A stretch of DNA of 64,000 nt. Source: Bettongia penicillata ogilbyi (taxonomy: Eukaryota > Chordata > Mammalia > Diprotodontia > Potoroidae). Under the pieces are notes generated by a model. The model did no database searches and had not been told where the DNA came from. It saw only the letters and a program-made list of their open reading frames with translations. The position numbers were made by a program, and so were the translations under genes. The stretch lies in the NCBI GenBank assembly GCA_023548195.1, contig JAJHZJ010000311.1, positions 10,059,099 to 10,123,098 of the forward strand, in the 5' to 3' direction. How positions within the stretch are numbered: position 1 is the stretch's first letter; each line of letters opens with the position of its first letter. Of the stretch, positions 22,441-34,084 are shown in pieces.

Positions 22441-22934
22441 GTTCATTTATTTTAAAGTACTTTCAGGGATAAAGAAACAGAAATATGTGGAGGACCCAAC
22501 AAATGTGCTACGTAGCAATTGGCAATAGAGCTGAGCTCTACAGACAAGTTTCAGATTCTCAAGAGATCACTACAAGAAGGAAGACTATTTCAAGTACTGG
22601 GTAAAAGTATGAAATTGGGAGATGAAATACTGTGCATAGAGAACATCATGTGTTTACATTCTGTGGGTAATGCCAGCTTGCATATTTTTCAATTATATAA
22701 AAATATCTTGTCAGCTCTTAGAAGTGGTTTTTAGAAGGAAAAAATGGGGGAAATCAGGTAAGGAATTATTTGTAGTTTCAGACTATCAATGGCCTGTGAC
22801 TATATTCTTGCCCCCTTTGCCAAATGTTTTCAAACCTTCAACAAACCTTCACCTTTGTTCTTGGACATGGCTTCTCAGACAGGCAAAAATCGTTCAAACT
22901 CTACTTCCATTCAACATTTCACTGATGGCATTTC

Positions 22935-23130
22935 TCAAAGAAGAAGAATTGAAAATTTAGATCTGCAAACGACACTAGGAGTCCCAGAGCCTTCTTGGCT
23001 TCAGCATTGGTAGGGTTGTTAGCTTGAACATAAAGAACTCCAACTTGGCTCATTGTGAACTTATCATTATTATCATTGAAGCCAGTAATGTAGTCATAAT
23101 GACAACAGTCATGAGTGAGTCACTGAAATG
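22935..23130 (-). pseudogene. Short open segment of protein-like composition, unidentified
   Basis: On the minus strand a frame running from about 23118 down to 22950 encodes a stretch with normal protein texture, including ITGFNDNNDKFTMSQ and VLYVQANNPTNAEAKKALG, between a stop upstream and a stop about 20 residues further on. No family is recognised. It could be a relic of a processed pseudogene or a lone exon, or it may be chance. No good splice acceptor fits the frame: a 'ctccagcatttcag' lies just upstream but would place a stop codon at once. Confidence 0.25.
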
Positions 23131-23548
23131 CTGGAGAAATGAGTCAAATATTGCTTGAATCCTTGAACAATATCCTTCACAAAAGTCTTATTCCAATGCT
23201 ACCTCATCACATGACAATGACCCCTTGTTCTCAGAGCCCAAGTGGGGTGGGGTGTGGGGGGAGAGGGAGGGAACACTGCTTAAGAAGGTACCAACAAACT
23301 AGAAATGCCTTAGGTATGATCCTGAAGACAGACTATGTCTATTGCTAGAGAACCATCATAGCTAAATACCAAAGGTATCATAACCAGAAGAAGTTATTTG
23401 TCATTTACTTCCAAAGAGGAAGAGAAACTTAATTTAATGATTTACTTGTCTATTTTCCTCCTAGAAAATGTATCAATATGCTTATATACTCTGTTATGAA
23501 TCCACTTACTATCCTTACCACTTTCTACACTAAAATATTTCTCCTAGT

Positions 23549-23549
<1 letters not shown>

Positions 23550-23584
<35 letters not shown>

Positions 23585-23598
23585 ACACACACACACAG
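23550..23598. repeat. (CA)n microsatellite
   Basis: A run of CA units with one AG interruption near 23579. Confidence 0.95.
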
Positions 23599-23599
23599 T

Positions 23600-23668
23600 C
23601 TCCACTCAGAATATAAGTTCCCTGAGGGCAACGACTGTTTTCCCCAGTCCTAATACAATAGTTGGTAA
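23600..23668 (+). mobile_element. L2-type 3' tail fragment
   Basis: 'atataagttccctgagggca' followed by 'cgactgttttccccagtcct' and 'caatagttggtaata' is the L2-like 3' end, directly downstream of the CA repeat. Confidence 0.6.
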
Positions 23669-23689
23669 TAATATTTATTTATTTATTTT

Positions 23690-24075
23690 GCATTGCAGAT
23701 AATAAAGCAGAGCACCAAGAATATAATTGTGACCTATGTGTCAATATCTATTTCAAACAAAGAAGGAAAAAAATGCAAAGAACTTGACAAACTCCTCCAA
23801 ACTAAGACTTTTATCTTGTTATTTGGTGACTTCAATAATGAAAAGGTGGATACAGGAGGAAAGTAAAAAATATGCTGGAAAAGTTGGGTTTTATTAAACG
23901 AAAGAAGTCAAAGGCTTCTTAGTACGCAGAAGCATCATGTCTATGTCTCATCACTACTTTGTTTAAGAGATCTAGAAGATGTTGGACATGACACATGCCT
24001 ATTGGCTGTATATTGACAAGCAAGAAGTGATTTGATATTTCAAAATCAGCTTTCTATGTAGTCAGATCATTGAAT
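23690..24075 (+). mobile_element. LINE endonuclease (APE) domain fragment, degraded
   Basis: One frame reads KELDKLLQTK...LLFGDFNN, with the GDFN motif of apurinic-type LINE endonucleases at 23825-23836. Upstream, in a shifted frame, IIVTYVSIS matches the preceding beta-strand of the domain. Frameshifts and stops show it is dead. Possibly the same LINE family as 4326-5433. Confidence 0.6.
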
Positions 24076-24399
24076 GGATATTTTATTAGTTAAATCAACA
24101 ATTAATTTAAAAGGAAAAAAAAACAGTTCAAAATTGCAATAGCCCCAATCCAAACTATGGACAGTTAATTTTGAAAAAAATGTAAAATGAATAAAAGTAA
24201 AGATGTCAATTCTCTTTAGCACTATTTCTTAGATTATTTAGACCTATTGTAATGAAGAAACATATTTAATCATGAAATATGTGATCTCTTTGTCATGTAG
24301 GGAAATAACTATTTAGGGCAATAATGATTTATAATAGATGCTTATTGTCAAAATGCTACAAGGTAGAATCATGGAAATTAGCAACATGGGAAGAAATGA

Positions 24400-24530
24400 T
24401 CAGAACGCCAACAAAATTAAATTAGAACTTAGAAACAAGGCTGGAAAGATAAGCTGGAGGCAGATTGTGAAGGGCTTTAAAATCCAAAATAAAGAATTCT
24501 CTTTTATTGTAGGGGATAAAAACAAGAGGA
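24400..24530 (-). mobile_element. L2-clade LINE fragment, antisense
   Basis: 'gaggcagattgtgaagggct' followed by 'ttaaaatccaaaataaagaa' matches the antisense LINE segment also present at 34440-34490. Confidence 0.6.
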
Positions 24531-24554
24531 AGGGGGAACAAAAGAAGGAAAGGT

Positions 24555-24765
24555 AGATTTACATAGGGCCTACTTTGTGCCAGGCATTATGCTAAGTGGT
24601 TTACAAATATTCATCATTTGATCCTTATATTAATCCTGCAAAGTATATTATCTCCATTTTATAGTTGGGAAAACGGAGGCATAAAACGGTTAAGTGACTT
24701 GATCATGGTCACATAGCCAGTAAGTGTCTGATGTTAGCTTTGGACTCAGATATTCTAGATAAATA
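24555..24765 (-). mobile_element. CORE-SINE, antisense
   Basis: 'ctttgtgccaggcattatgc', 'tatctccattttatagttgg', 'gttaagtgacttgatcatgg' and 'tcacatagccagtaagtgtc' in antisense order. Well preserved. Confidence 0.85.
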
Positions 24766-24865
24766 GAAACATTGTATTTTTAATGAAAGCCACAACTGGG
24801 CCATTTTTGGATGTTTTGAAGCTGAAGTGCTGAAGAGATATTCACGTCGGGAGGGGAGGTGGTTG

Positions 24866-25200
24866 TTCTTGTGTTTGTCTTTCGTTCTCAAAGAGGATCA
24901 TGACATCAAGATGATGACATGACTTTGATTTCAGTGAGGGAGGGCTGTGCAAGGTCACCAGCCTCACTTTCTTCTCCTGAGCCATCTGGGTCCAGGGGCC
25001 AGATATTCATTAGGACAACTGGAGATGGCATGGGATGCAATGGGAGAGCCTGACCCTCTCAAGTTAAGGTTTTATAGCATTCTCTGAGTAAGATACACTC
25101 ATTCAATGAATAGGCTTCTTTAAGTAGTTGCTCAAGGGATGGCCCCTTTAATCAAAAAGAAGAAAGTCAAACTGAGAGAAGACTCTCAGGGTTCCTGGGT
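24866..25200 (-). mobile_element. LINE-tailed retroposon, antisense
   Basis: The minus strand ends in 'tcatgatcctctttgagaac' plus 'gaaagacaaacacaagaaca', the same 3' tail as the LINE at 5390-5433. The body ('gaatatctggcccctggacc', 'aggctggtgaccttgcacag') matches 27230-27405 and 52935-53100. The 5' part (minus strand 'aagcctattcattgaatgag') also matches 27150-27175, so this and the 27 kb copy share a longer body than the SINE at 52.9 kb. Confidence 0.8.
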
Positions 25201-25264
25201 AAAAGAGAAACAATTACTATTTAGTATTTAAATGATGGGGGGAGGTGGGAGCAGGGAGAAAAAA

Positions 25265-25505
25265 GAAGCATTTATTAAACACTTACTGGTTATCAGGAAA
25301 TGGGCTAAGTGCATTACAAATATTATCTCATTTAATGTTTACGTCAACCTGGGAGATAAGTGCCATGGGAGTTATTTGCATGGGAGAGGCAGAGCTTGAG
25401 TGACATGCCAAGGGTCACATAGGTAGTAAGTGTCTAAGTCTAGATTTAAATTACTTTTCCTGACTCTAAGCCCATTACTCAATGCACTGTACCATAGAAG
25501 ATGAG
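25265..25505 (-). mobile_element. CORE-SINE, antisense
   Basis: 'gcatttattaaacacttact', 'attatctcatttaatgttta', 'agggtcacataggtagtaag' and 'cattactcaatgcactgtac' in antisense SINE order, close to full length. Confidence 0.85.
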
Positions 25506-25559
25506 CAGGTATTTGATGGTGTGGGGCTGGAGTTCCCACAGAGAAAATCAAGGCTGGTT

Positions 25560-25990
25560 ATATATATTTGGGCATTCTTTGCTTTATGGATAGTAGTTGA
25601 CCCTATATGTACAGGTGAAATCACTTGTGGGTAATTCAGAGAGCTCAAAAAGAGAAGAGGTAATCCAAGACTGAGTCTTCAACAAGCTTGTGATCAGGGA
25701 ATAGATTTAACTGTGGATAGTGACATGAAGGGTTCAGACAGGTGGGAGGATACCTAGATAGAATTCTGTGACAGGATTCAAAGAATGAGAGCATATTCAA
25801 GAGAAAGTTAACAATGTACAAACATACAGAGGGGTGAAAGAAAATGAGGACAAAGGGACATCAGATGTAGAAGTTAAGGGATCATTATCAATCTTTGAGA
25901 GAAGACTTTCGGTAGTGATTTTGGTCAGAAGTCATATTGCAAGGTGAATATAGGTAAAAAGGTAGGAAAGATATGGAGTCAATGAGACAA
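25560..25990 (-). mobile_element. L2-clade LINE fragment, antisense
   Basis: The order 'gaatgagagcatattcaaga', 'gaggggtgaaagaaaatgag', 'agaagttaagggatcattat' and 'cggtagtgattttggtcaga' parallels the antisense reverse-transcriptase region at 35190-35330 and 44390-44540. No open frame remains. Confidence 0.65.
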
Positions 25991-25999
25991 AACTAAAAA

Positions 26000-27029
26000 G
26001 AAAGTGACTGATATGGAAATAAATAAAATGGAACAAATCAGCCAATATTCCATAGTAAAATATTGCCTTCAGTGGTGATAATAGAATAATTATACCTGAA
26101 TTTAGCTACCACAGTACCTGATTTGCTTTACTTTATGAGGAAGTGGAAATGACACTTAAATTTGGACATGGGAAAAGTGACTAAAGTAATTACAAAAGAA
26201 ACGTAACAATTTTAACGATAGTCAAAGATTGAATCCCAAAATGTTTTAAATAATGGAGGGCCCCCAAAGATTTTAAAGACAGCTAAGATATCAGTAGTTT
26301 TAATACATAAATCAACTTTTTCTTCTAAATAAAACCTTGGTAAGACACACACACACACACACACATATATATGTACATCTGTATGTATGTATATATGAAC
26401 ATATATTTATGTGCGTGTTTGTACACAGATAGAATAGTGACATAATGAAAACCAGAGAGGTAAGTAGGTAGGCTTTCATAAACACTTGTTTTTAGCAGCA
26501 TATGTCTTCACAATTATGATATTGGTTAAGAAGTATAAAGAATATGAAATAAAACTATGTTTATGTATCATTAAAATGATTTAGTATAATTGACAAAGTA
26601 TAGCTTTGGGGGCCCTCCTTGAACAAAGTATTTCTAATGCATACAAGATCATACAAAAGTCCATGGCAGATGGAACTACAGAGATGTTCACTGATGGTAT
26701 ATTGGAAACAGAAAAAGGCCTAACACTGGGAAACATACTCACCAAAGGTCCTGGGCAATATCCTCCTAGGCAAGGTTCAAATAGAATAAACATCCCAAAA
26801 ATACAGTGAATTTTCTAGATAATCTTTTATGATGGATAATATTTTACCAATTGCATGAAATCTTAAATTCTGTAAATTCTTAAATTCTGAAATGTCTTTC
26901 AATGAGCTCCTTAATCATGATGTTTAAATTATCTAGCAATCTACAAAGGAAAAAACAAGTGGATGAGAAACACTTATATGGCTAAGATTATCTCATGGAT
27001 TAGACCACAATAGGTCCCTGCCCAAACTC
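26000..27029. other. Non-genic stretch with a CA/TA microsatellite
   Basis: A CA run followed by AT/GT-rich sequence lies at 26346-26420. The open frames on both strands at 26581-26809 have no recognisable motif. Otherwise nothing recognised. Confidence 0.5.
26346..26420. repeat. (CA)n / (TATG)n microsatellite
   Basis: A CA run followed by imperfect TATG/TGTA repeats. Confidence 0.9.
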
Positions 27030-27405
27030 CACTTAATGCCTGCATTTTGAGCCCTCCTGACTTAGATTGAATGTCATTGGTAACTACGTCTCTTTGGAAT
27101 AGCAACTCTAAAGGTCTTTGACTAATTTCTGAAAGAGGCCTATTCCCTGAATGCGCATTAGCTCACTCAAAGTGAGGACTTGAAAAGGTCTTAGTCTAAA
27201 AAGGCCAGGTCTCCTATTGTGCCCTGAGCTATCTCCAGTCATCCTGATGAATATCTGGCCGCTGGACCCAGATGACTGTAGGAAGAGAAAGTGAGACTGG
27301 AGACCTTACAAAGCCTTCCTTCACTCAAATCAAAGTCAACTGCAAGTCATGTCATCATTTCCCTGATGTCATGGTCCTTTTCAAAAATGAAGGACAACAA
27401 ATGAC
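27030..27405 (+). mobile_element. LINE-tailed retroposon, sense
   Basis: Body blocks 'gaggcctattccctgaatgc', 'gctatctccagtcatcctga', 'ggccgctggacccagatgac', 'gtcaactgcaagtcatgtca' and the tail 'gatgtcatggtccttttcaa' plus 'aaatgaaggacaacaaatga'. This is the sense counterpart of 24866-25200. No coding capacity seen. Confidence 0.8.
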
Positions 27406-27764
27406 ATGGATATACATGAAATGTACACAGTGCTTACAGTGATCCCAAGCCTGGAATATGTGGCTATTGTTGGTTTGTATGCAAGAAAAGGATACAAAAT
27501 ACATGCCTGACTCCAAAAGGAGGTGGGCTATCCATGATCCTGAATAAATGGTACCCAAGAACTCTCGAGAGATGCTAGAATAACACCTCCACTTTATCAG
27601 ATGAATCCTCTGAAGAGAAATTATGCAAAGACAAAGAAAATAATTTCACTGAATGAGAAGGCATGGAAGGACTGAAATCTCTACTGAAGTAGAAATCAAT
27701 AGTCATCTGATCTTGAACCCATTAAAGTACTTGTGATGGATGTGTACAGTACTCTCATTTAAAT

Positions 27765-27895
27765 ATAGATAGATATGTATTATATATATACACTATATAG
27801 TATACATTTGATATACACACAAATACATATATGTGTATATATCTGTATCTGTCTACAAACACATATATATGTATATATATATATATATATATTCA
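27765..27895. repeat. TA/TATG-rich microsatellite
   Basis: Imperfect TA, TATG and CA units, ending in a pure (AT)n run near 27870-27890. The open frame at 27780-27983 over it is an artefact of composition. Confidence 0.9.
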
Positions 27896-27967
27896 CATCT
27901 ATTTGTTCATGGCTATTTCTAGTACTAATTTGACGAATTGTCATGTTTGGAGATGAACTTGAGTTTA

Positions 27968-28240
27968 TACAGCTATGTGGCACAAAGGATTAAGTGCTGG
28001 GGTCAAAAAGACCTGAGTTCAAATCCAGTCTCAAATAATTACTGCCTTAATGACTCTGGGCAAGCCATTTAATCTCTGCCTGCCTCAGGTTCTCCAACTG
28101 TAAAATGAGGATAATTCTGTCAAGGTTGTTGCAAGAATCAAATATAATATTTATAAAGTACTTAGTACAGTGCCTAGCACACAGTAGGTGTTTAATAAAT
28201 GATTCCTTCCTTCTTCCCCTCCTCCCTTCTTTCTTCCTTA
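27968..28240 (+). mobile_element. Full-length tRNA-headed CORE-SINE with (TTCC)n tail
   Basis: Head 'agctatgtggcacaaaggat' and A-box area, B-box-like 'gagttcaaatccagtc', CORE 'gactctgggcaagccattta', 'gtaaaatgaggataattctg' and 3' body 'tgcctagcacacagtaggtg' plus 'tttaataaatgattcc', then a pyrimidine (TTCC)n run at 28202-28240. One of the best-preserved SINEs in the window; pol III boxes are recognisable. Confidence 0.9.
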
Positions 28241-28319
28241 CATCCTAGTGCAATAAAGTTCTGGCAGATCTTATGATACTGGAAAAGCTTTGAGTATGAG
28301 TCCAGAGATGGAATTCATT

Positions 28320-28395
28320 TATATATGTGTGTACACATATGAATATGTGTATATACATGTATATACACACACATATATATACCTATGTATGTGAG
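28320..28395. repeat. TATG/CATA-rich microsatellite
   Basis: Imperfect alternating purine-pyrimidine repeats ('atatgtgtgtacacatatga'). Confidence 0.85.
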
Positions 28396-28596
28396 TTACT
28401 TGAAATTAATCAAATTAATTTCTGAAAAGTATATCACAAGATTGAGTGTTGGATGATAATTTTTTTAGACAGGTTATCTTCTTTCAAGGGTTTTTTTATC
28501 TGTTGCTAGGGGCAGGGGATATATTATCAATTATTGAAGAACTATAGTTAAAAATAAAGATATAGAAAGATATATGACACAAGGTAGTGCATACAT

Positions 28597-28760
28597 GACA
28601 TGCTTGGTGTAGGGGAAAGGATTTGCAATCAAAGGGTCTGGGTTCAAATTAAAAGTCTGCTATTTGTCATCTGGAGGACCTTGGACAAATCCTTCCCCCA
28701 CTGTGAACACGAGTTTGCTGTGTAAATTCAAAGGACTAGGTGAGGGCACATGATGAAATA
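28597..28760 (+). mobile_element. tRNA-headed SINE, truncated
   Basis: 'gcttggtgtaggggaaagga', 'gggtctgggttcaaattaaa' (B-box), 'ggaggaccttggacaaatcc' and 'aaattcaaaggactaggtga' in sense order. Confidence 0.7.
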
Positions 28761-29849
28761 TAGATACCTTCTCTCATTAGAAAAAATAGGTGAGTGTATT
28801 TGCGGCATGTTGTATAATCTGTTAGGTACTAGTTTTGCTCAGTTCTTTCCCTTGCATATAAGGCAAATTCTGGTGAGGGGAAGTAAACTGGGCCATAGCT
28901 GCTACATAAAAACAAAAGGCTTTCGTAAAATTAAAAGAAAAAAAAACAAACGTAGGTCATTTCTAAAAAATTAAGAGCTCTGGAATAGCTGATATTCAAA
29001 GATCCTTAAAGATCTAAATACCATGTACCTCTGTGGTTCCCAATAGTGATGAATTCATTAACCACTTGTACTTAAAGAATGCTGGTTGCCACTCACACAC
29101 ACAAATATTTTACTGTGTGTATTTGTTTATGTGAGAGTGCGTATTTGTATTTGAAAGGTTGTTATGTTATCAGCTTATCGCAATCAGGCATTATACTTTC
29201 CCTTCTGCCATGCAGAACTGTGGGCTCCTGTGTCCATAGACTAAACTGAAGACAGCTCTCACTCTTGGGTAATTGACAAGCATAAAACTTTCCTCAAAAT
29301 TCACCTGGCCCTACACAAATAGACAAGTAAACTGAGACATGCAGAGGAACTTTCTCTGTTTTTTTCTCCTGGATAAATGATTGACAGTGACAGGCACATA
29401 GTAGGGACTGAACAATCGCTTGCTGATTGATTAACTGCCAGGTCCATCTTCCATGGTTTATAACCAGAGGTGATGTCCCAGAAGAAAGAACAGATTTACA
29501 ATGTGGAGAAAATGGAACATAACAATAAGACATTGCCAGGCACGGGTTCCACTGTAGAATAGATAAGACCACAAAATTCCCTTGAGCTTTCTCCCTCAGA
29601 GGCATGACTGTAATATTCTTCAGTTGTCAAGGGACAGCGATAGGTTATTTTTAACCAGCACTGCAGGGAAGCTTACCGGTTTTTATAGTTGCTATTGGAC
29701 TACTGCTTTTAGAGTGGGGAGGTTTTTCCCTTGTGGCATAGTTGTAGGTGTGGGATAGAATCACCCACTCACTCACTCTCTTCTATAATAAGTTTACTAC
29801 AGCATTACACTATAAAATACTGGGCAAAAACTGACAATTCCTGCTTAAG
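28761..29849. other. Non-genic stretch with one L2-type tail
   Basis: 'aggcacatagtagggactga' with 'acaatcgcttgctgattgat' near 29390-29435 is an L2-like 3' tail. The rest is unclassified. The minus-strand frame at 29294-29605 (103 codons) shows no known motif. Confidence 0.5.
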
Positions 29850-30280
29850 CTCAGCTCTAGTCTTGTCATTCCCTTGCTCAAATAGACACCTTTAGTAACT
29901 ACTCATTGTTTATAGAATACGATCCAAGTATTTAGTATGTCATTCAAAATGTCATCTTTTCCCCCCAAGCAGCTTAACTTCTCAGTAATTGTACATTTTA
30001 ATCCTATACATTTTTTTAAAATATTAATTTAATACCAAATAAAATGAGCATTTCTATATACATACATAATCTATACTCCAGTCAAACGTGTCATTTCTAC
30101 ACACTTTCTCAAACTTTTGCATTTGCTCCTACACGTCTCTGTTCCTTCTCACTCTCCTCCCTCCTCCGCCCATATTCATCTATGTGGGATGAAATAATAC
30201 CAATAAATGGAGTCCCAGCTCTGATGACACCCCCTCCATGAAGGTTTTTCCTAATGCCCTCAATCAGAACTACTTCGTTT
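29850..30280 (+). mobile_element. L2 LINE 3' region, sense
   Basis: The order 'ctagtcttgtcattcccttg', 'ctactcattgtttatagaat', 'tttgcatttgctcctacacg' and 'aatggagtcccagctctgat' corresponds to the L2 3' region (the '..cctttgctcatgctgttccc..' block). Very degraded. A better copy is at 40975-41490. Confidence 0.6.
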
Positions 30281-30282
30281 AC

Positions 30283-30513
30283 TTGCGTTGTTCATTTGTA
30301 TCTGACTCTTTGTGGCTTCATTTGTGGTTTTATTAGCAAATACACAGAGGAATGGTTTGCCACTTCCTTCTCCAGCTCTTTTTACAGATAAGGAACTGAG
30401 GCAAACAAGAGTAAGTGACTTGCCCAGGGTCAAATAGCTAGGAAGTGTCTGAGGCTGGATTTGAATTCAGGCTTCCTGACTCTAGGTCTGACGCACTGCA
30501 CCACCTAGTTTAC
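30283..30513 (-). mobile_element. Marsupial tRNA-headed CORE-SINE (MAR1-like), antisense
   Basis: 'gttcatttgtatctgactct', 'tttgtggttttattagcaaa', 'gccacttccttctccagctc', 'agtaagtgacttgcccaggg' and 'tgcaccacctagtttacacc' (inverted tRNA head). Same subfamily and orientation as 16237-16497. Confidence 0.9.
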
Positions 30514-30799
30514 ACCCAGCCCAAAACATGAGTCACATTCAGTTTTATTTTCTCTAATAGTTTCATTTTTTCTGATGCTTTATCTTCCCTACTACATTAT
30601 AATTTAGTACCTAGGGCAGTCTCTTATACAAAGAAAAAGCTAAGTAAATGTTTGTTTAACTGCATTGAATTTATTAGAGTCTTTCTCAGCATAACATACA
30701 GATAGGCACTTACTAAATGTATAATTTTGACATTATTATTATGTTTCCGAGACCTGAGACTTTTATCCCGTTTACAATCATAGTCTTCAAAAAGATAGA

Positions 30800-30880
30800 A
30801 GATAACAATTAATAAGCATTTTTCAATCACCTACTATGTGCCATGTACTGTGCTAGGCACTGAAGATACAAATACAGTTA
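30800..30880 (-). mobile_element. L2-type LINE 3' end, antisense
   Basis: 'cacctactatgtgccatgta' followed by 'ctgtgctaggcactgaagat' is the antisense 3' terminus. Confidence 0.75.
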
Positions 30881-31051
30881 AGTTGAGTTAAGTTGAATTT
30901 CATTTTAACTGCAATTTCCAAGCAACGAAATTATATCATGGTAATGAAGAAAGAGATGTCTGCATAAATAAAATGCTATGTCATCATAAAATCATTTGAA
31001 GTGGAAAGGTCTTTTGGTATTTATATTTGAATTATATTTTGTGATCTTCAG

Positions 31052-31053
<2 letters not shown>

Positions 31054-31111
<58 letters not shown>
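31054..31111. repeat. (AG)29 microsatellite, uninterrupted
   Basis: 58 bp of perfect AG repeats. The overlapping frame at 31032-31361 with a Ser-Leu run is an artefact. Likely length-polymorphic. Confidence 0.97.
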
Positions 31112-31113
<2 letters not shown>

Positions 31114-31434
31114 ATCATAAGAAACTGAGTCATGAAGAAATGGAATATTAGTGTTTCATTTTCATACACACCCTGAAGCTTTGTGACCACAATGAAACAA
31201 ATCAATTTATCACTTAGATTTCTAGAAGACTCTAGAACTGCCTGCTGGAAAACCTCTCCTGGACTAAAGATGGTTGTAGTTGTGTGTCGAAAGGGTTTCC
31301 CTGCTGGGATACCAACCAATGGGGAGGGGGGAAGTGAACAATGAAAAGACACGTATGTCAACGAAGTCAGAAATTAGTCAAAATGAGGCTGTTAGTGAAG
31401 TGAGACTTCAGCAAAGAAACTAGTCAGACTATGG

Positions 31435-31610
31435 GGTCATAGATTTGGAACTACAAAGGCTTTTAAAAGTCCAGCCTTCTCATTTGAGAAAGAAAGTAAA
31501 GCCTAGAGAGTTTAAATTATTCGTGTAAGGTTTCACAAGCAATGAGAGTCAGAATTTGAACCTGGGACCTCTGAGTCAGCATTCATTCTCATACGCTAAA
31601 TTGTCTTGAA
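31435..31610 (-). mobile_element. MIR-like SINE, antisense
   Basis: 'ggaactacaaaggcttttaa', 'tcatttgagaaagaaagtaa', 'gtttcacaagcaatgagagt' and 'gaatttgaacctgggacctc' in antisense order. Confidence 0.75.
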
Positions 31611-34084
31611 CATCAATAAACTTGAAATCAACATTGCTTAGGGAATGGAGTCCAATAATGCAGCTGGTATCTATCCACAGATAAATAGTGCAATTTCAAG
31701 TCAATAGTAATCAAAGTGTTACTGTGGCTATTATCAAATGTGTATGGAAATTACATAGAATAAGCCCCATTTAGATTCAATGATTTGTTGTAGAATGATG
31801 GATGTAAGAAGAGTTTTTGCCCTGTGTCTCCAAACCCCATCCTATGTGTTACACATGGTAGACTTTCATAAAATTTTGTTGGTATTGCTACTGACAATGA
31901 TAGATTGATTTTCTGTAACTAAAGAAATATTTTAAGTATCGTTAGAATTATTGGTTATGTCTTTTCTGTCGAATTTTAAAAGATTGGGATGTCACATTAA
32001 AATTTGAGAGAGGAAAAACCTCCAGTATGAATCCTTTATCTCTTTGATGAATCTGGACCATTGATGCAAAATATTAAGCCATTGAACAAGAAAATGGATT
32101 CCATGCAAGAGGTAGTTTCTTTTAGAGGTAGGAAATTTGCAGGACTAGGCTGAGGTTAAAATACAAAGTAACCACAGAAGGAATAACACAAGGATTTGAT
32201 TCTCTCCCAAGGGAAATTGTGAAGAATGAAAGATTTAGAGCTCATCTGAAAGCTAATGAGAGTTAACTATGAAGTAAAAATATCAGAAATTTTGTTGTAT
32301 ATATAATTTGTTGGCTGGTTGCCTATAAATAGCTGCTAGAATTCTAGGCAATTTTGGATATGTGCTCACACTTTGAAATAATTATCATGTTTGTTCTGTA
32401 AAAGATATAAGAATAATGACACGTAAATTATGTTTTTTTCTGAGCAGCCTTTTGCACTTTTAAAAATTCAATGATTAGCCTCCAAATTCTTCTTTACCTT
32501 TACATTATGGTTATTATAAGGGAAAATAATGTTTACAGCAGTAGCAGGTACATGCCTACATCACTTCTTTCCAATATCTTTCACTCTCCCTCAAAATGAG
32601 GAATAATAAAAATATTCAATTGAATTCAGCCTATACAGTCCATTTCCAATCACATTCTCCATCTTTCACCCATATTTTTGTATGTTATGGTGATGAACTG
32701 TAAAGATAACACATTATTCCAAATAATACCTAATTACAAGTCTAAATTTGAAATTCCGTATTTATAACAATATTAACTTGAAATAATTAAAACAGGAACA
32801 TAATAACTACTAATTATTTTCTTACATTGAATCATTATTTAGATATTGTACAAATAATCAGAAGCATTTTCAGTTTTATGTACAATAAACGCCAGTAGGT
32901 GGTGGTAGCATTTTCTGAAAGGACTACAATACAATATTTATTATATCTTCCTACCCCTCCTGACCCCTCCAAAAAAATAGGGAGATGGGGGAGGAATCAC
33001 TTTCAGATCTTCAAAAATTTCCTGAACTAATAAAAAAAAAAGTTCAGAATTAAGCTTTCCAACTTGTATCCCAGATTTCTACATTAAAACCTAACCAAAA
33101 TATTTTAATCAGTAATATCAGATCTTGGATGGTGGAGGGGAAAGTCCCTTTAATGAATTTGGAAGACTTCAAATTGAATTCCACAAGACTGACCACTACA
33201 TTTTTCTTTTCTAACTGATGCTTATTGTTAAATCAGAAAAAATGGAGAGAAGATAAAAGGTAGGATATGCATATCTGGCTAGTGGTTGATTTTAACCAGA
33301 TTTTCCCCTTCCTCATGGCTCATTTGCATTGTGAATACCCTGAAAGAGCCAGCCTTTTATGGGCTATCACTCTGTGTTTGTTGCTCCTACTCCAGTAATG
33401 CTATTCAAAGAGTCTGATTGTGTATTCAAATACAACATACATATTGCCATGTGTCGGAGATTTCCTGTTACTGTAAATGATAAAGATTCTTTCCCACTTA
33501 ACTTACAATCCTACTATTGTGTTTACATATTTGAAAGGGCACCTCTGTGGGACATATATAAGTGAAGGAAGAGACTGAAAAATGAGGGGTAGCTTTTTCC
33601 ATATATTGGCAAGGAGTTGTAGAGAAAAAGATTTAGAAAGTGGGATAAGTATAATGAGTATGGGGGTTGGGTGTGGATAATGAATATAGAGGCATTTCAG
33701 AAGGTTTCCTGGAGTACGTAGTTTCTGTTTCTACATGAGTTAGATATGGGTTTTAGGGCCTTCTGACAAAAGAATGTTTGCTTTTCCTTAATTTAACAAG
33801 ACTTTCAGGAAATCTTCAAAAGTCACCAACAGTTGCAGTCTAGGTCCATAGTGTGCATATTAGTAGCTAAACAACATTTCAGAAAGGTCTATCTTGTCAA
33901 ATGTCAAGCTATTATAAAAAGTTGGCTTTAAAATTAGGGAAAATAATATTTTAGAATTACTTATGAATAATAATGAAAGAAATTAACAGTAATTATTTAG
34001 AATGATTACTTATTTATGCAAAGGGACATAAGTCATTTCTCTCATTTCATGTTGAGGAAAAAGAAACATTTGATCTTACCAAAA
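31611..34084. other. Long non-genic AT-rich stretch, nothing recognised
   Basis: About 2.5 kb of AT-rich DNA without a clear repeat family. Small frames such as 33359-33565 have no recognisable domain. Some parts (32300-32900) are very AT-rich. Confidence 0.4.

Noticed and set aside
31032..31361. 109-codon minus-strand frame with a Ser-Leu run
   Set aside because: The run is the (AG)29 repeat; the rest has no motif.
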